Shown: positions 9,548 through 18,577, counted from the stretch's first letter. The stretch is DNA of 64,000 bases from Helicobacter_F equorum (GCF_042649585.1 NZ_JBHRZM010000002.1:299678-363677); one strand, 5' to 3'. Notes: generated from the sequence alone by a model not told the origin. A program made the numbers and translations.

Positions 9548-11286
9548 TTTTTACCTCCCTTATGCTCTTTGAAATGATTTTGTGCATGGTGTTGTGCAAT
9601 TTGTGCTTGTTTTTTACGCTCTAGCATAGCATTAATGGACATTTGTTGAATGATTGAAAAAATATTATTTATTGTCCAATAAAGCACTAATCCTGCAGGG
9701 AATGGGAAAATGATAAAAAATATCATAAAAAACCATGGCAACATTTTGAAGATTTTTTCCTGCATAGGATCGGCAAAGTTTGAAGGGGTAAGGCGTTGGG
9801 AAACATACATACTCACACCCATAAGCACCGGAAGCACAAAGTATGGATCAATAGCCGAAAGGTCATTAATCCAAAAAATCCAAGCCGAATTTTTAAGCTC
9901 AATGGCATTATAAAGCACACGATAAATGGCAAAAAATACCGGAATCTGCAAAAGCAATGGCAAACAACCACCAAGCGGATTTGCTCCATGCTTTTTGTAA
10001 AGCTCCATCATATGCATTTGTAGCTTTTGGGGATCACCTTTATAGCGCTCTTGAATCTCTTTCATTTTTGGCGCTAGATCCTTAAGTTTTTGCATAGACA
10101 CCATACCCTTATAGCTTAGTGGATACAAAATCACACGAACAATAAGTGTCAAAAGCACGATTGACCAACCCCAATTCCCACACACATCATATAGCCATGC
10201 TAAAAGCCAAAATACCCAACGTGCGAAAAATGTGATCATACCATATTCCACCACATCAGTAAGATTTGGGTTAATAGATTCTAAGATTTTAAAATCCTTT
10301 GGTCCGATATATCCTTGTAATACACTCTCACCACTAGATCGCACATATGGCATAGGATTTTTACTCCCATCAGAATCTAGACTCATATACAATCCTTTGG
10401 CAACATCAGGTGTAAATAACAAAGTTGTATAATACCTATCGACACTCGCAACAAAACTTGCCTTAGGAAAGTCCTTGCGCTCACCATCGCCATCTTCTAT
10501 TTTTTGGATTGATCCATCTTCTTTTTTGAGTAGCACACCCCTAAAGACATATGTGTCTTTGTCTCCCATAGGACGCATACCATTGCTAATGAAATACTCA
10601 AGATTTGGATTGCTCACCTCTATACGCACATCATATGAGAGATTGCGATAAAAAGTCAAAGTTTTTGTGATACGCACATCGCCAAGATCTTGAGTGAGCA
10701 CAATATTTTGCGATTCTCCATTAAACACGATGCGATTGCCTTGATTTGAAGTTTTTTCTAGCACATATGGTGTATTGTAAGCTTTTTTGTTAATTGCCAC
10801 ATCACTAAAGCGCATTTCAAGAGGTTTTAACTCCAAATCCCCAAAAAGTGGTAATTTTTCAATATGTTCTTTTTTGCTACTACCAAAACCCAGCCATGAT
10901 CCCACGATACTAAAGAGACTTTCTTGTTCATCATGCGTGAATTTTTTGTCCTTAAGTGAAACTTGTCGGACACGCCCTAATGCGTCTATTTCTATCTCAA
11001 AATCTGCAGATTCAATAATGGCAATAAGAGAATCTTTGATTGCAAGATTATGTGTGGTAGCTTGTTGCAATATGTCTTTAGTATTTGGTGCTCGGCTCGC
11101 ACTTATAGGCGATACAGAATCTACCGAAGTATGTTGAGTAGCTACTGGGGCTTGTGTATTTGGTTGCTTAGGTGGGAAAAGATACATATATATGCCAAAA
11201 AAAGCGATGCTTAACACCACCACAAGCATAATACGCCCTAATGGCGTATTGTCGTTGTTGTGTTGATTTGGGTTTGGATAATACAT
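9544..11286 (-). CDS. yidC: Membrane protein insertase YidC
   Basis: 580 aa, Gram-negative type. It has an N-terminal anchor (RIMLVVVLSIAFFGIYMYLF), a large periplasmic beta domain (about residues 80-340), then five conserved helices including NWGWSIVLLTLIVRVILYPL with the hydrophilic-groove arginine, and FPAGLVLYWTINN. A basic tail binds ribosomes. It inserts membrane proteins alone or with Sec. This is the housekeeping copy; a second, short YidC-like gene is at 41055-41780. Confidence 0.97.
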   Translation of the reverse strand: MYYPNPNQHNNDNTPLGRIMLVVVLSIAFFGIYMYLFPPKQPNTQAPVATQHTSVDSVSPISASRAPNTKDILQQATTHNLAIKDSLIAIIESADFEIEIDALGRVRQVSLKDKKFTHDEQESLFSIVGSWLGFGSSKKEHIEKLPLFGDLELKPLEMRFSDVAINKKAYNTPYVLEKTSNQGNRIVFNGESQNIVLTQDLGDVRITKTLTFYRNLSYDVRIEVSNPNLEYFISNGMRPMGDKDTYVFRGVLLKKEDGSIQKIEDGDGERKDFPKASFVASVDRYYTTLLFTPDVAKGLYMSLDSDGSKNPMPYVRSSGESVLQGYIGPKDFKILESINPNLTDVVEYGMITFFARWVFWLLAWLYDVCGNWGWSIVLLTLIVRVILYPLSYKGMVSMQKLKDLAPKMKEIQERYKGDPQKLQMHMMELYKKHGANPLGGCLPLLLQIPVFFAIYRVLYNAIELKNSAWIFWINDLSAIDPYFVLPVLMGVSMYVSQRLTPSNFADPMQEKIFKMLPWFFMIFFIIFPFPAGLVLYWTINNIFSIIQQMSINAMLERKKQAQIAQHHAQNHFKEHKGGKK

Positions 11287-11296
11287 GGCAATGCCT

Positions 11297-11665
11297 TTAA
11301 AAAGATTTGATTATAACAAACAAACATCGTATTTGTTTTGGGTAAGAAATTGTAACCAAAAACAAAGGATTTTTATAGGGTATGAGCCAATATTTGATAG
11401 TTTTTTGCTTTTGTGTGGGAAAGTATAACCTTAGTGTTAAAGACATTGTAGGATAGTCAATACCACCTTTATGAAGTGAATTGCAAGACAAAACACGCAC
11501 ACAAGATTTATACAATGCCACAAAAGGTCTATCAAAATCAAAAAGCCACAACGCATAATGTGAGCAAGTCGGATAGAATCTACATTGTCGCCCCAAAAAG
11601 ATTGAGAAGCTTTTTTGATACGCTATGATAGCAAAACGTACCAATGCACTAAGAATTCTACGCAT
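11297..11665 (-). CDS. yidD: Membrane protein insertion efficiency factor YidD
   Basis: 122 aa. The core is an amphipathic helix plus CRFYPTCSHYA, the family signature, then LHKGGIDYP near residue 70. The tail after about residue 75 is longer and more lysine- and aromatic-rich than in most YidD proteins. It overlaps rnpA by 8 bp, which fits the rpmH-rnpA-yidD-yidC order. Confidence 0.92.
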   Translation of the reverse strand: MRRILSALVRFAIIAYQKSFSIFLGRQCRFYPTCSHYALWLFDFDRPFVALYKSCVRVLSCNSLHKGGIDYPTMSLTLRLYFPTQKQKTIKYWLIPYKNPLFLVTISYPKQIRCLFVIIKSF

Positions 11666-12077
11666 ACACTCTACTTACTATATTTTGGGGCTTTTTGTAT
11701 GTGTATTTGAGTGCTTTTTGGCACATTGTGGCAAAATCCGCATAAGAGAGATCTTTAATCCCAATCTTTGGCACAAACACAAGACAAAGCCCCTTAAAGC
11801 TTTCATCTTGACACAATGCACGCATTCTCCGCTTATAAAGATTGCGTTTGGGTGCACACCCAATCTTTTTTGATACACTCAATCCTAAATATACATCAGC
11901 CTTGCGAGATTGTATATCTTGATAAATTCTAAAAGCTTTTTGGGAAATTTTGGGAGTTAATTGCTTGGGTAATAAAATGTAAAGGCTAAAGTATGGAGTA
12001 TCAAAGCGAGATCCATTTCTAAAGATACAATCAAACTCACGCTTATTCTTTAGAGAATCTATCCTCAATGCTCGCAT
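11658..12077 (-). CDS. rnpA: Ribonuclease P protein component
   Basis: 139 aa. It is the basic protein subunit of RNase P, which matures tRNA 5' ends. LKNKREFDCIFRNGSRF at the N-terminus and LSVSKKIGCAPKRNLYKRRMR (split over residues 75-100) are the RnpA signature. It starts 8 bp after the rpmH stop and overlaps yidD. Confidence 0.95.
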   Translation of the reverse strand: MRALRIDSLKNKREFDCIFRNGSRFDTPYFSLYILLPKQLTPKISQKAFRIYQDIQSRKADVYLGLSVSKKIGCAPKRNLYKRRMRALCQDESFKGLCLVFVPKIGIKDLSYADFATMCQKALKYTYKKPQNIVSRVYA

Positions 12078-12085
12078 ATAAATAT

Positions 12086-12220
12086 TTACACACTAAGTCG
12101 TTTTCTACCCTTAGCACGTCTTGCGTTAATTACTCGGCGTCCATTTTTTGTTTTCATTCTTACACGAAATCCGTGAGTGCGTTTCTTTGGGGTATTATGT
12201 GGTTGATATGTTCTTTTCAT
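12086..12220 (-). CDS. rpmH: 50S ribosomal protein L34
   Basis: 44 aa, below the size cut-off used in many ORF lists. It begins MKRTYQPHNTPKKRTHGF and ends GRKRLSV, the universal L34 pattern, with about half of residues Arg or Lys. An AAAGGA-type site lies 9 bp upstream. It heads the rpmH-rnpA-yidD-yidC-jag-mnmE operon. The 61-bp gap to the upstream OmpA-like gene probably holds its promoter, but I see no convincing -10. Confidence 0.97.
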   Translation of the reverse strand: MKRTYQPHNTPKKRTHGFRVRMKTKNGRRVINARRAKGRKRLSV

Positions 12221-12281
12221 TGTTGTGTCCTTTTGCTAACTTAAAGCTTGGAATTCTTCCAAAAAAATACTTAAAAAAAGG

Positions 12282-13010
12282 TTATTTAATCCCAAGCTCT
12301 TTGCTTAAATCCACAATCGCTTGGAGATTCTTATCGGCTTTTGTTATGACACGAAATTCCACCCTACGAGACTTATCATCATTTTCTAATGGCTTGGCAA
12401 AACTTAAGCCATTTGCACGCAAAACCTCTATAAGCCAATGCTTTTGTGAATCTATGTTTTTTTGATTAAAGCAATACTTTAGCACCTCAAATGCCCTAGC
12501 TTGTGAAAGTTCTGCATTGCCAAGGTACCTATCTTCTAACGTAGTGGCGCTTTGCCAGCCACTTGAAGTATGCCCCTCTATGCGAATCTCTTCGATATTT
12601 GTTTGATATTTTGGAAGTGAAAGGATACGTACATAGCGAGGGAAAAAGTCATCTAAAATATCCTTAAATCTTTGTTTTACATATCTATCGCCCGTGTCAA
12701 AAAGCACTTCAGGCTCTCTAAATCGTATAGTATTATCTGTATCAATCTGTGCGTCCCAACGCGCCAAGTCTTTAGAAAATTCTTTTTGTAAATCTACATA
12801 AAGTTCTGCCTGTAGATTTGAATAATGTTGGGCAATAGATCGCATTTTATCATTCATTTGGCTAAGTGTCTTGTTTTGTTGGTTTAGCATTTCTTGATCT
12901 TTTTGCGAAAGCAGCATAAAAGAAATCATAATAAGCAAAAAAATCATCATAATCCCTGCCATCATATCAGAGATGCTAATCCAATGATTATGTGAGGATT
13001 GTCTATCCAT
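12282..13010 (-). CDS. OmpA/MotB-domain protein, ZorB-like
   Basis: 242 aa. One N-terminal membrane helix carries an aspartate at its start (WISISDMMAGIMMIFLL), the position of the proton-accepting Asp in MotB, ExbD and ZorB. The C-terminal OmpA/MotB peptidoglycan-binding domain contains IRIEGHTSSGWQ and ELSQARAFEVLKY. It is separated by 3 bp from the ZorA-like gene, forming a stator-type pair. This pairing resembles ZorAB of Zorya anti-phage systems, but no ZorC/D or ZorE effector is adjacent, so a defence role is only a hypothesis. It could also be a species-specific envelope motor. Confidence 0.75.
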   Translation of the reverse strand: MDRQSSHNHWISISDMMAGIMMIFLLIMISFMLLSQKDQEMLNQQNKTLSQMNDKMRSIAQHYSNLQAELYVDLQKEFSKDLARWDAQIDTDNTIRFREPEVLFDTGDRYVKQRFKDILDDFFPRYVRILSLPKYQTNIEEIRIEGHTSSGWQSATTLEDRYLGNAELSQARAFEVLKYCFNQKNIDSQKHWLIEVLRANGLSFAKPLENDDKSRRVEFRVITKADKNLQAIVDLSKELGIK

Positions 13011-13013
13011 AAC

Positions 13014-15002
13014 CTAACGCCTTGTGCCAATAAGTTCTTTGATACGCTCTAAAAACCATTCATAGTTTTGCCAAAAACTATCCACACTCTCACTCATTGC
13101 TTTATCAAGATTGCGTAGTGAATCTTGCATATCTTGAGAGAGTGTAGCATTATCTTGCAATGCACGACGCATATGTTGCCCTAGATTCTCATACAAACTA
13201 TGCAAATGCGTAACATTTTGTGTAATATCGCCTTGGGTTTGATTCATAAAATGCATAATCTGCTTTTGGAAGTTCCCAAATTCTGTAAGGATTTGTGTGC
13301 TTGTATCTTTAGGGATACGTACAGATTCTTTGCTTAGTTTTTGGAGCACCTTGAGATATTCTAACGTAAGGGATTTGATATAGGTATGTGCTTGTTGATA
13401 CTGCGTCTGTAAGTTTTCAGCAAGATGTTTGCTTAGTTCAAGACTTTGATTTTTAGCCCCCTCAATCCCTTGTGTCAGAGAATCTATGCCCTCACGATAG
13501 AGTTGTAAATCCGCATTCAAGGCAGTATGCAATGCCTTTTGGTGTTGTTCTTGCATACCTAAAAGTTGAGTAGAAAATGTCTCTATGATAGTTTTGTGCT
13601 GTGTGCTAATCTCATCTTTTAGTGTCCTAAAGTCTTCCAGATTCTGTGTATGCAATGCCTTAGCCCCTTGCGCAAAGTTTTCGATCTGTCCCAAGAGCAA
13701 TTCCAAACCCTCTTTAGCCTCATTCCCAAAAGTTTGTATAAGTGTATGCGTAGATTGTGTGAGTGAGACAAATTCTGCTTGTAAGATTTGCAGACATTCT
13801 TTAAGGGTGGATTCTATATTTTGTGTGCTATGTGCGATTATATCCTTGCTAAAGGCTTTGAGATTTGAGAAATTATCTTGAGCTAGTTGTGTGAGCGAAT
13901 CCCTATGTATTTGTAGTTGAGAATCTAATGTATGCGTATGTGAATCTATACTTTCTTTCAGATACTCTGCACTCTGGGTGATATGTGTTTGCAAAGTACC
14001 ACTAAGTCCCTTGCTATATTCCGCTATGTTTTCTACAAGAGTGCTAATGTATTGTTTGGCTGTTTGGCTACCCTCTTTGGCAACAACAAAAAATGTCTGA
14101 AGATTTTGTAAGCACTGCTTAGAATCCCCCTCCAAACTCGCGATAGTTTCAAGATGCGTCGCCAAATTTTTTTGTATAGATTCAAAAGACTGCATAAGAC
14201 GCAATGTATTTACATAAAATTCTTGCACTTGGGTATTTTGCTCTGTAATTTTTTCTAGATTCATAGCTGTGTGTGAAAGTGCGTCTTTAGCATTATCAAG
14301 CGATTGCTGTGTGCTCATCAAAAGCGCCTTACTTTCTTGCACAAAGTCTTTATACTCTTCTTGCCATTGCAAAAGCTTTACAACCGCACTATTTAGTTCC
14401 TTAAAATTCTCCCCAAATTGATCTTGTAAATTTGTATTAAAATCCTTAATCACAGATTCTAAAGCCCTGATAAGTTCTTGCGAAGCACCCTTGGCAAGTT
14501 GTGAAACCGCCTCTTGAAGCGTATGATTTATAAGAGAAAATTGAGACTGCATAAGGGCATTATTACGCTCATACAAACTATGAATATCTTGTGTGCTAGG
14601 CAATGTCTGTATATGTGTCAAAAGCTGTGGCAAAGTATGCAAATGCGTAAAATGCTGTGCTTGTTTGGCTAAATATTCTAGGTTACTCTCTTCACCGCTT
14701 TTTAATGGTGTGCGTTTTTGCAAAATCGCTAAAATAATTGCCAATCCCATACCCAAAATTGATGTATAAAATGCAGTCTTTAAACCATTAAGCAACAAAG
14801 GCACAGAATTTTCTAAATGTGTAGTATCAAAACCCCAAAGCCCCACAAAGATTCCCACAAAAGTCCCCAAAACCCCTGTGCTCATAATAATAGATTTCAA
14901 ATCCCTATGGATTCCGCCTACATAGCTTTTATAATCCCACACACAAAGCGCAATCATAAAAACACTAAAGACAATATTGACACCAAAAATCACTGCTTGC
15001 AT
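13014..15002 (-). CDS. MotA/TolQ/ExbB-type proton channel with long coiled-coil tail, ZorA-like
   Basis: 662 aa. Three N-terminal membrane helices include the channel motif STGVLGTFVGIFVGLWGF and LLNGLKTAFYTSILGMGLA. From about residue 110 to the end the protein is almost wholly helical coiled coil, rich in Gln, Leu, Glu, His and Thr. That layout (short channel plus very long cytoplasmic tail) matches ZorA rather than MotA, TolQ or ExbB. The partner with the Asp helix follows by 3 bp. The usual exbB-exbD pair is encoded just upstream and is separate. Confidence 0.75.
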   Translation of the reverse strand: MQAVIFGVNIVFSVFMIALCVWDYKSYVGGIHRDLKSIIMSTGVLGTFVGIFVGLWGFDTTHLENSVPLLLNGLKTAFYTSILGMGLAIILAILQKRTPLKSGEESNLEYLAKQAQHFTHLHTLPQLLTHIQTLPSTQDIHSLYERNNALMQSQFSLINHTLQEAVSQLAKGASQELIRALESVIKDFNTNLQDQFGENFKELNSAVVKLLQWQEEYKDFVQESKALLMSTQQSLDNAKDALSHTAMNLEKITEQNTQVQEFYVNTLRLMQSFESIQKNLATHLETIASLEGDSKQCLQNLQTFFVVAKEGSQTAKQYISTLVENIAEYSKGLSGTLQTHITQSAEYLKESIDSHTHTLDSQLQIHRDSLTQLAQDNFSNLKAFSKDIIAHSTQNIESTLKECLQILQAEFVSLTQSTHTLIQTFGNEAKEGLELLLGQIENFAQGAKALHTQNLEDFRTLKDEISTQHKTIIETFSTQLLGMQEQHQKALHTALNADLQLYREGIDSLTQGIEGAKNQSLELSKHLAENLQTQYQQAHTYIKSLTLEYLKVLQKLSKESVRIPKDTSTQILTEFGNFQKQIMHFMNQTQGDITQNVTHLHSLYENLGQHMRRALQDNATLSQDMQDSLRNLDKAMSESVDSFWQNYEWFLERIKELIGTRR

Positions 15003-15058
15003 TCTATTTCCTTACATTCTTAGTGATACAAATTCCACCCTTAGCCCATTAAGCAATC

Positions 15059-15457
15059 TTATTCCTTGTTTGGAGGAAGTTTTTGCGTAACAACATACAC
15101 ATTTTCAAAACCAAGCATTTGCAAAAGCGCACTTACTTCCAAAAAATGCTCTAATCCGCTTTCTCTATCGCCCTTTATGACAATCTGTGTGTGCTTGGGC
15201 GTTTTTTCTAGCCATGCTTTGAGTGCTTGTGAATCTAGCTGTTTATTATGCACAAAATATTGCCCTTGCTTATTGATGACAATCATTTCTTCTTGTATCT
15301 GTGCTTCTTCACCAGATTGCACACCATCTTCTAGCTTAGGAATCTCTACCTCAATGCGACTGTGTTGCACAAAACTTGCACTTGTAAGCACGATAACAAG
15401 CAATACAAGCATAATATCAATAAATGGGATAAGGTTTAGAGAATCAATTTTTTTCAT
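15059..15457 (-). CDS. exbD: ExbD/TolR family biopolymer transport protein
   Basis: 132 aa. One N-terminal helix with the conserved Asp (NLIPFIDIMLVLLVIVL), then a periplasmic domain. With ExbB it forms the proton-driven motor that energises TonB receptors, such as the one at 4080-6254, or a Tol-type system. It starts 9 bp after exbB. Confidence 0.92.
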   Translation of the reverse strand: MKKIDSLNLIPFIDIMLVLLVIVLTSASFVQHSRIEVEIPKLEDGVQSGEEAQIQEEMIVINKQGQYFVHNKQLDSQALKAWLEKTPKHTQIVIKGDRESGLEHFLEVSALLQMLGFENVYVVTQKLPPNKE

Positions 15458-15466
15458 ACTCTTACC

Positions 15467-15913
15467 CTAAATATCATAATTACTTGGAGAATGTATCGTA
15501 GGATTATGCGCGATATCCCATTGCGTGAGAATCACCTCCGTCTTGCGAAGCAAAAAATTATAAAACACGATTGAAGGTATCGCCACAAAAAGCCCTGCTG
15601 CCGTTGTTTTAAGCGCCAAAGAAAGCCCAGACATAATAGCTTGCGTATCCACAAGTGAGTTACTACCAATCTCTACAAAAGTTACCATTATCCCAAACAC
15701 CGTCCCCAAAAGCCCAATATATGGTGCATTTGATCCAATAGTTGCGATAAGAGTAAGTCGCTTATGAAGTGCCAACTCTAAAACTCTCTTATCCCCAAAG
15801 GCACGCACATTGATAGTTCTAAAAAACAAATATCGTTCTATGGCTACACCAAGCACGATAACACTTAAAAATAACAAAAATCCAAGCACACCATAATCAA
15901 CTACTGCACGCAT
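15467..15913 (-). CDS. exbB: ExbB/TolQ family proton channel
   Basis: 148 aa, three membrane helices. The motif TIGSNAPYIGLLGTVFGIM and the later GLSLALKTTAAGLFVAIPS are the ExbB/TolQ channel signature. It begins at the base preceding the smpB stop, so it is coupled to smpB. The smpB-exbB-exbD order is as in H. pylori. Confidence 0.93.
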   Translation of the reverse strand: MRAVVDYGVLGFLLFLSVIVLGVAIERYLFFRTINVRAFGDKRVLELALHKRLTLIATIGSNAPYIGLLGTVFGIMVTFVEIGSNSLVDTQAIMSGLSLALKTTAAGLFVAIPSIVFYNFLLRKTEVILTQWDIAHNPTIHSPSNYDI

Positions 15914-16399
15914 TTACAATCCTTTCAAAGCATTTTTTACGCTACTTTGTGCCTCTTTTTTAAGTTCTTTTTGTTTGAGAGATTCACGCTTATCATAAAG
16001 CTTTTTTCCTCTGGCCAATGCAATTTCAAGCTTAATGATATTTTTGTGATTAAAATATATACTAAGTGGCACGATTGCTAGACTCTGTGTAGCGACTTTA
16101 CCAAACCATTTATCAATCTGACGCCTATGTAATAAAAGTTTTCTTGTCCGCCTTTCATTTGGGCGAAAATGCGTATTTGTATGCGTGAGTGCGCTAAAAT
16201 GCGCATTAAACAAAAATGCTTCACCTTTCATAATCCGCACAAAGCTATCCTTTAGATTAACTGCTAAAGCTCTTGCTGCTTTCACTTCACTTCCCAAAAG
16301 CACAATCCCCACCTCCAAAGTCTCTAGAATTTCATAATCAAAATACGCCTTTTTGTGCTTGTTGATGGGTTTGTAAGCATTGTTTTCTCGTGAGTGCAC
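15914..16399 (-). CDS. smpB: SsrA-binding protein SmpB
   Basis: 161 aa. It binds tmRNA for rescue of stalled ribosomes. Typical motifs: NKHKKAYFDYEILETLEVG, LLGSEVKAARA and the basic tail LARGKKLYDKRESLKQK. The start used is GTG at 16399; homologues begin close to residue 10, so a slightly later start is possible. The first 35 codons are repeated at 17655-17761, meaning its native upstream DNA has been displaced by the radical SAM insert. Confidence 0.95.
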   Translation of the reverse strand: MHSRENNAYKPINKHKKAYFDYEILETLEVGIVLLGSEVKAARALAVNLKDSFVRIMKGEAFLFNAHFSALTHTNTHFRPNERRTRKLLLHRRQIDKWFGKVATQSLAIVPLSIYFNHKNIIKLEIALARGKKLYDKRESLKQKELKKEAQSSVKNALKGL

Positions 16400-16409
16400 C
16401 CTCTATCCT
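16303..16409. repeat. Direct repeat, copy A (smpB 5' end)
   Basis: 107 bp covering the start of smpB and a few bases upstream. Copy B at 17655-17761 differs at only two positions. The two copies flank a 1.25-kb segment holding the radical SAM gene. Confidence 0.9.
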
Positions 16410-16491
16410 TGAAACTTATCTTTTGTCCATTATATCTTAAATTTAACATTTTTAGATTTTGCATATTTGGCATGTGCTTTAAGCGTTTTGC

Positions 16492-16505
16492 AAAAAAAAA
16501 AAAAA
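16492..16505. repeat. A14 homopolymer upstream of the radical SAM gene
   Basis: Fourteen consecutive A residues end 45 bp before the start codon at 16551, in the divergent region shared with smpB. The position suits a promoter-spacing or upstream-activating A-tract, and the length is prone to slippage. No clear -10 follows. Confidence 0.7.
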
Positions 16506-16550
16506 TAGAATGTCATACTCTAAAGATCGTTAATTGCACAAAGGAACGCC

Positions 16551-17590
16551 ATGAGAAATCTTATTAAAAAATTATACAGAAAAATACTTCCCCTACATTG
16601 GCGAAAATTATTCTATAAATATCGCCACAAAGACACAATCGGTTATCAACGATGGTGCGATAATACTATTCCCAATGTCCTTGATCGTTATATTGCACTT
16701 ACCACCCCAACACGCGATAGGGAAACACAAAAAAGCTCTTAAAGGATAATCTGCGCATAATCGAGATAGAAATCTCTTCATTTTGTAATCGCACTTGTTG
16801 GTTTTGCCCAAACTCCATCGTAGATAGAAAGAAAAAAATCGAGTTTCCAGAATCTGTCTTTTTACGATGTATTGATGATCTTGCTGAGATTGGGTATGAG
16901 GGAGATCTCAATTTTCATCGCTTTAATGAAACACTAGCAGACAAAGATCTTATCCTAAGGCGTCTTTCACAAGCTAGATCCAAACTCCCCAAAGCACAAC
17001 TCGGAATATTTAGCAATGGTGACTATCTCACACGCCAATATCTTGATGAGCTTAAAAATGCTGGTATGAGCTATATGGTTATGAGTTATTATCTCAAAAA
17101 AGGTGAAAACTTTGATAAAAACAAGGTGCTCAAACCAGCGATGCAAAAAATGGCACAAAAACTCAATCTCAAATACGAAGTAACCATAGACACACCACAA
17201 GAATATGGCGTAACTTTTAAATATCCTGGGGTGGACTATATCTTATATCGCTGTTGGAATCCTGATGCAAGCGGTTTTGATAGAGGCGGTGTCATCAAGA
17301 AGTTTAGCCAAAGAGAAACCAAAATCCGTGATTATGGGTGCCATTTTCCATTACAAAGCATCTATATTGATTACAACTGCCTCACGATGCCTTGTTGCCA
17401 TCTACGAAGTGATATAGATTCACACAAAGATTTGATCCTAGGTGATGTTTCCAAACAAGATCTGTTTAGTCTCTTTAGTAGCCCAAAATACATACAAATA
17501 CGTCAACTTCTCACACCAAATACACAAAAATGCGGACCTTGTGCAACCTGCACCGCTAATGTAAATCTATCTAATTGGTTCAAAGCCTAG
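16551..17590 (+). pseudogene. Radical SAM/SPASM-domain enzyme, disrupted by a frameshift
   Basis: The first 60 codons (from MRNLIKKLYRKILP) run out of frame after an A6 run at 16729-16734. One added base restores a continuous protein of about 346 aa. The restored part carries the radical SAM cysteines in SSFCNRTCWFCPN, a FSNGDYLT segment, and a C-terminal Cys-rich SPASM/twitch region (MPCCHLRS, CGPCATCTANVN). The substrate is unknown; relatives sit in surface-polysaccharide or peptide-modification loci. The second frame lacks a good start before the Cys motif, so the present allele is probably inactive, though a 6/7-A slip could revive it. It lies between two copies of the smpB 5' end, indicating acquisition by insertion. 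Confidence 0.75.
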
Positions 17591-17654
17591 TTTAGTATTT
17601 TTAAGGCTGTGCTATATCAAAATACTTCATCTCAAAGAATTCACAAAGCACAGC

Positions 17655-17761
17655 CAATCCCCACCTCCAAAGTCTCTAGGATTTCATAATCAAAATACGC
17701 CTTTTTGTGCTTGTTGATGAGTTTGTAAGCATTGTTTTCTCGTGAGTGCACCCTCTATCCT
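17655..17761. repeat. Direct repeat, copy B (truncated smpB 5' end)
   Basis: 105 of 107 bases match 16303-16409. It ends abruptly inside what would be smpB codon 35. Beyond 17761 lies what was presumably the original DNA upstream of smpB. The 435-bp stretch 17591-18025 otherwise holds only a doubtful small ORF and the ferritin promoter region. Confidence 0.9.
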
Positions 17762-17875
17762 CTTAAGAAAATCTCGTGTGGATTGCATCATAAACTTATA
17801 TGAATCCCCAATAAGCACCAAAACACAAACTATAATTAAGCACAAACTAAATGCACTTGCTAGATTCGGTTTCAC
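17690..17875 (-). CDS. Possible small membrane peptide, reading into the smpB remnant
   Basis: 61 codons. The first ~25 residues form one hydrophobic helix (FSLCLIIVCVLVLIGDS); the last ~20 are an out-of-frame reading of the duplicated smpB start and are not expected to be native. It may be the relic of a gene once overlapping smpB, or chance. I do not recognise it. Confidence 0.25.
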   Translation of the reverse strand: MKPNLASAFSLCLIIVCVLVLIGDSYKFMMQSTRDFLKRIEGALTRKQCLQTHQQAQKGVF

Positions 17876-18025
17876 AAAGCCTTTAATATAGTATTGTGAT
17901 AGATAATCTGTGGATATTAGATCGCACTAAATTCTCAAAATTGTATAAAAATGATAAAATTTAAGCTAAATATTAGAAAATATAACTTAGTATTCAAATT
18001 CTAAATTCTCATTAAAGGATATAAA

Positions 18026-18517
18026 ATGATTACACAAAACATTGTGAAACTACTCAATGAGCAAATTGCAAAAGAAATGTTTGCAGCTAATCTGTATTTG
18101 AGTATGAGTTCTTGGTGCTATGAAAATAGCTTTGATGGTGCGGGTTTATTTTTGTTTCAACATGCTGATGAAGAAAGCGGACATGCTAAGCGTCTTATTA
18201 CATACCTTAATGAAACGGATTCTAAGGTGATCATTACGGAAGTCGCTGCCCCAGAATCTAACTTTAGTGGATTGCTTGATGTTTTTGAAAAAACATATGC
18301 ACATGAGCAAAAAATCACACAATCTATCAATAATCTTGTAGATTACACCTTGCAAAGCAAAGACTATCCGACTTTTAATTTCTTGCAATGGTATGTAAGC
18401 GAACAACATGAGGAAGAAGCTTTATTCCGTGGCATTGTCGATAAAATTAAACTTATTGGTTCAAGTGGTGATGGTCTATACCTCGCTGATAGATTTATCA
18501 AAGACCTCACAAAATAA
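18026..18517 (+). CDS. ftn: Non-heme ferritin
   Basis: 163 aa, four-helix ferritin. Ferroxidase-centre residues are visible in KEMFAANLYLSMSSWCYE, QHADEESGHAKRLI and YVSEQHEEEALFRGI. It stores iron as the mineral core. It has an AAAGGA site before the ATG and a long AT-rich leader. It converges on mfd, with a hairpin between them. Confidence 0.96.
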   Translation: MITQNIVKLLNEQIAKEMFAANLYLSMSSWCYENSFDGAGLFLFQHADEESGHAKRLITYLNETDSKVIITEVAAPESNFSGLLDVFEKTYAHEQKITQSINNLVDYTLQSKDYPTFNFLQWYVSEQHEEEALFRGIVDKIKLIGSSGDGLYLADRFIKDLTK

Positions 18518-18526
18518 ATTAAAAAC

Positions 18527-18573
18527 AGATTCTCATATGCTAGATTCTCTGCAATCTCATACTTTGAGAATCT
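18527..18573. terminator. Possible bidirectional hairpin between ftn and mfd
   Basis: Inverted arms AGATTCTCA (18527-18535) and TGAGAATCT (18565-18573) lie between the convergent stops, with a 29-base loop that also contains TAGATTCTCT. There is no strong U-run, so the terminator call is tentative. Confidence 0.35.
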
Positions 18574-18577
18574 AAAC

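Noticed and set aside
9796..10023. Rightward open frames opposite yidC and opposite other leftward core genes
   Set aside because: Composition and position are those of antisense shadows; no ribosome binding site or recognisable domain.
12282..13010. Flagellar MotB
   Set aside because: The Asp helix and OmpA domain fit, but the partner has a ZorA-like long coiled-coil tail, and the sequence GHTSSGW with no plug segment does not look like the flagellar stator.
16410..17654. Insertion sequence at smpB
   Set aside because: No transposase or terminal inverted repeats; the flanking duplication is 107 bp, far too long for a transposition target duplication.
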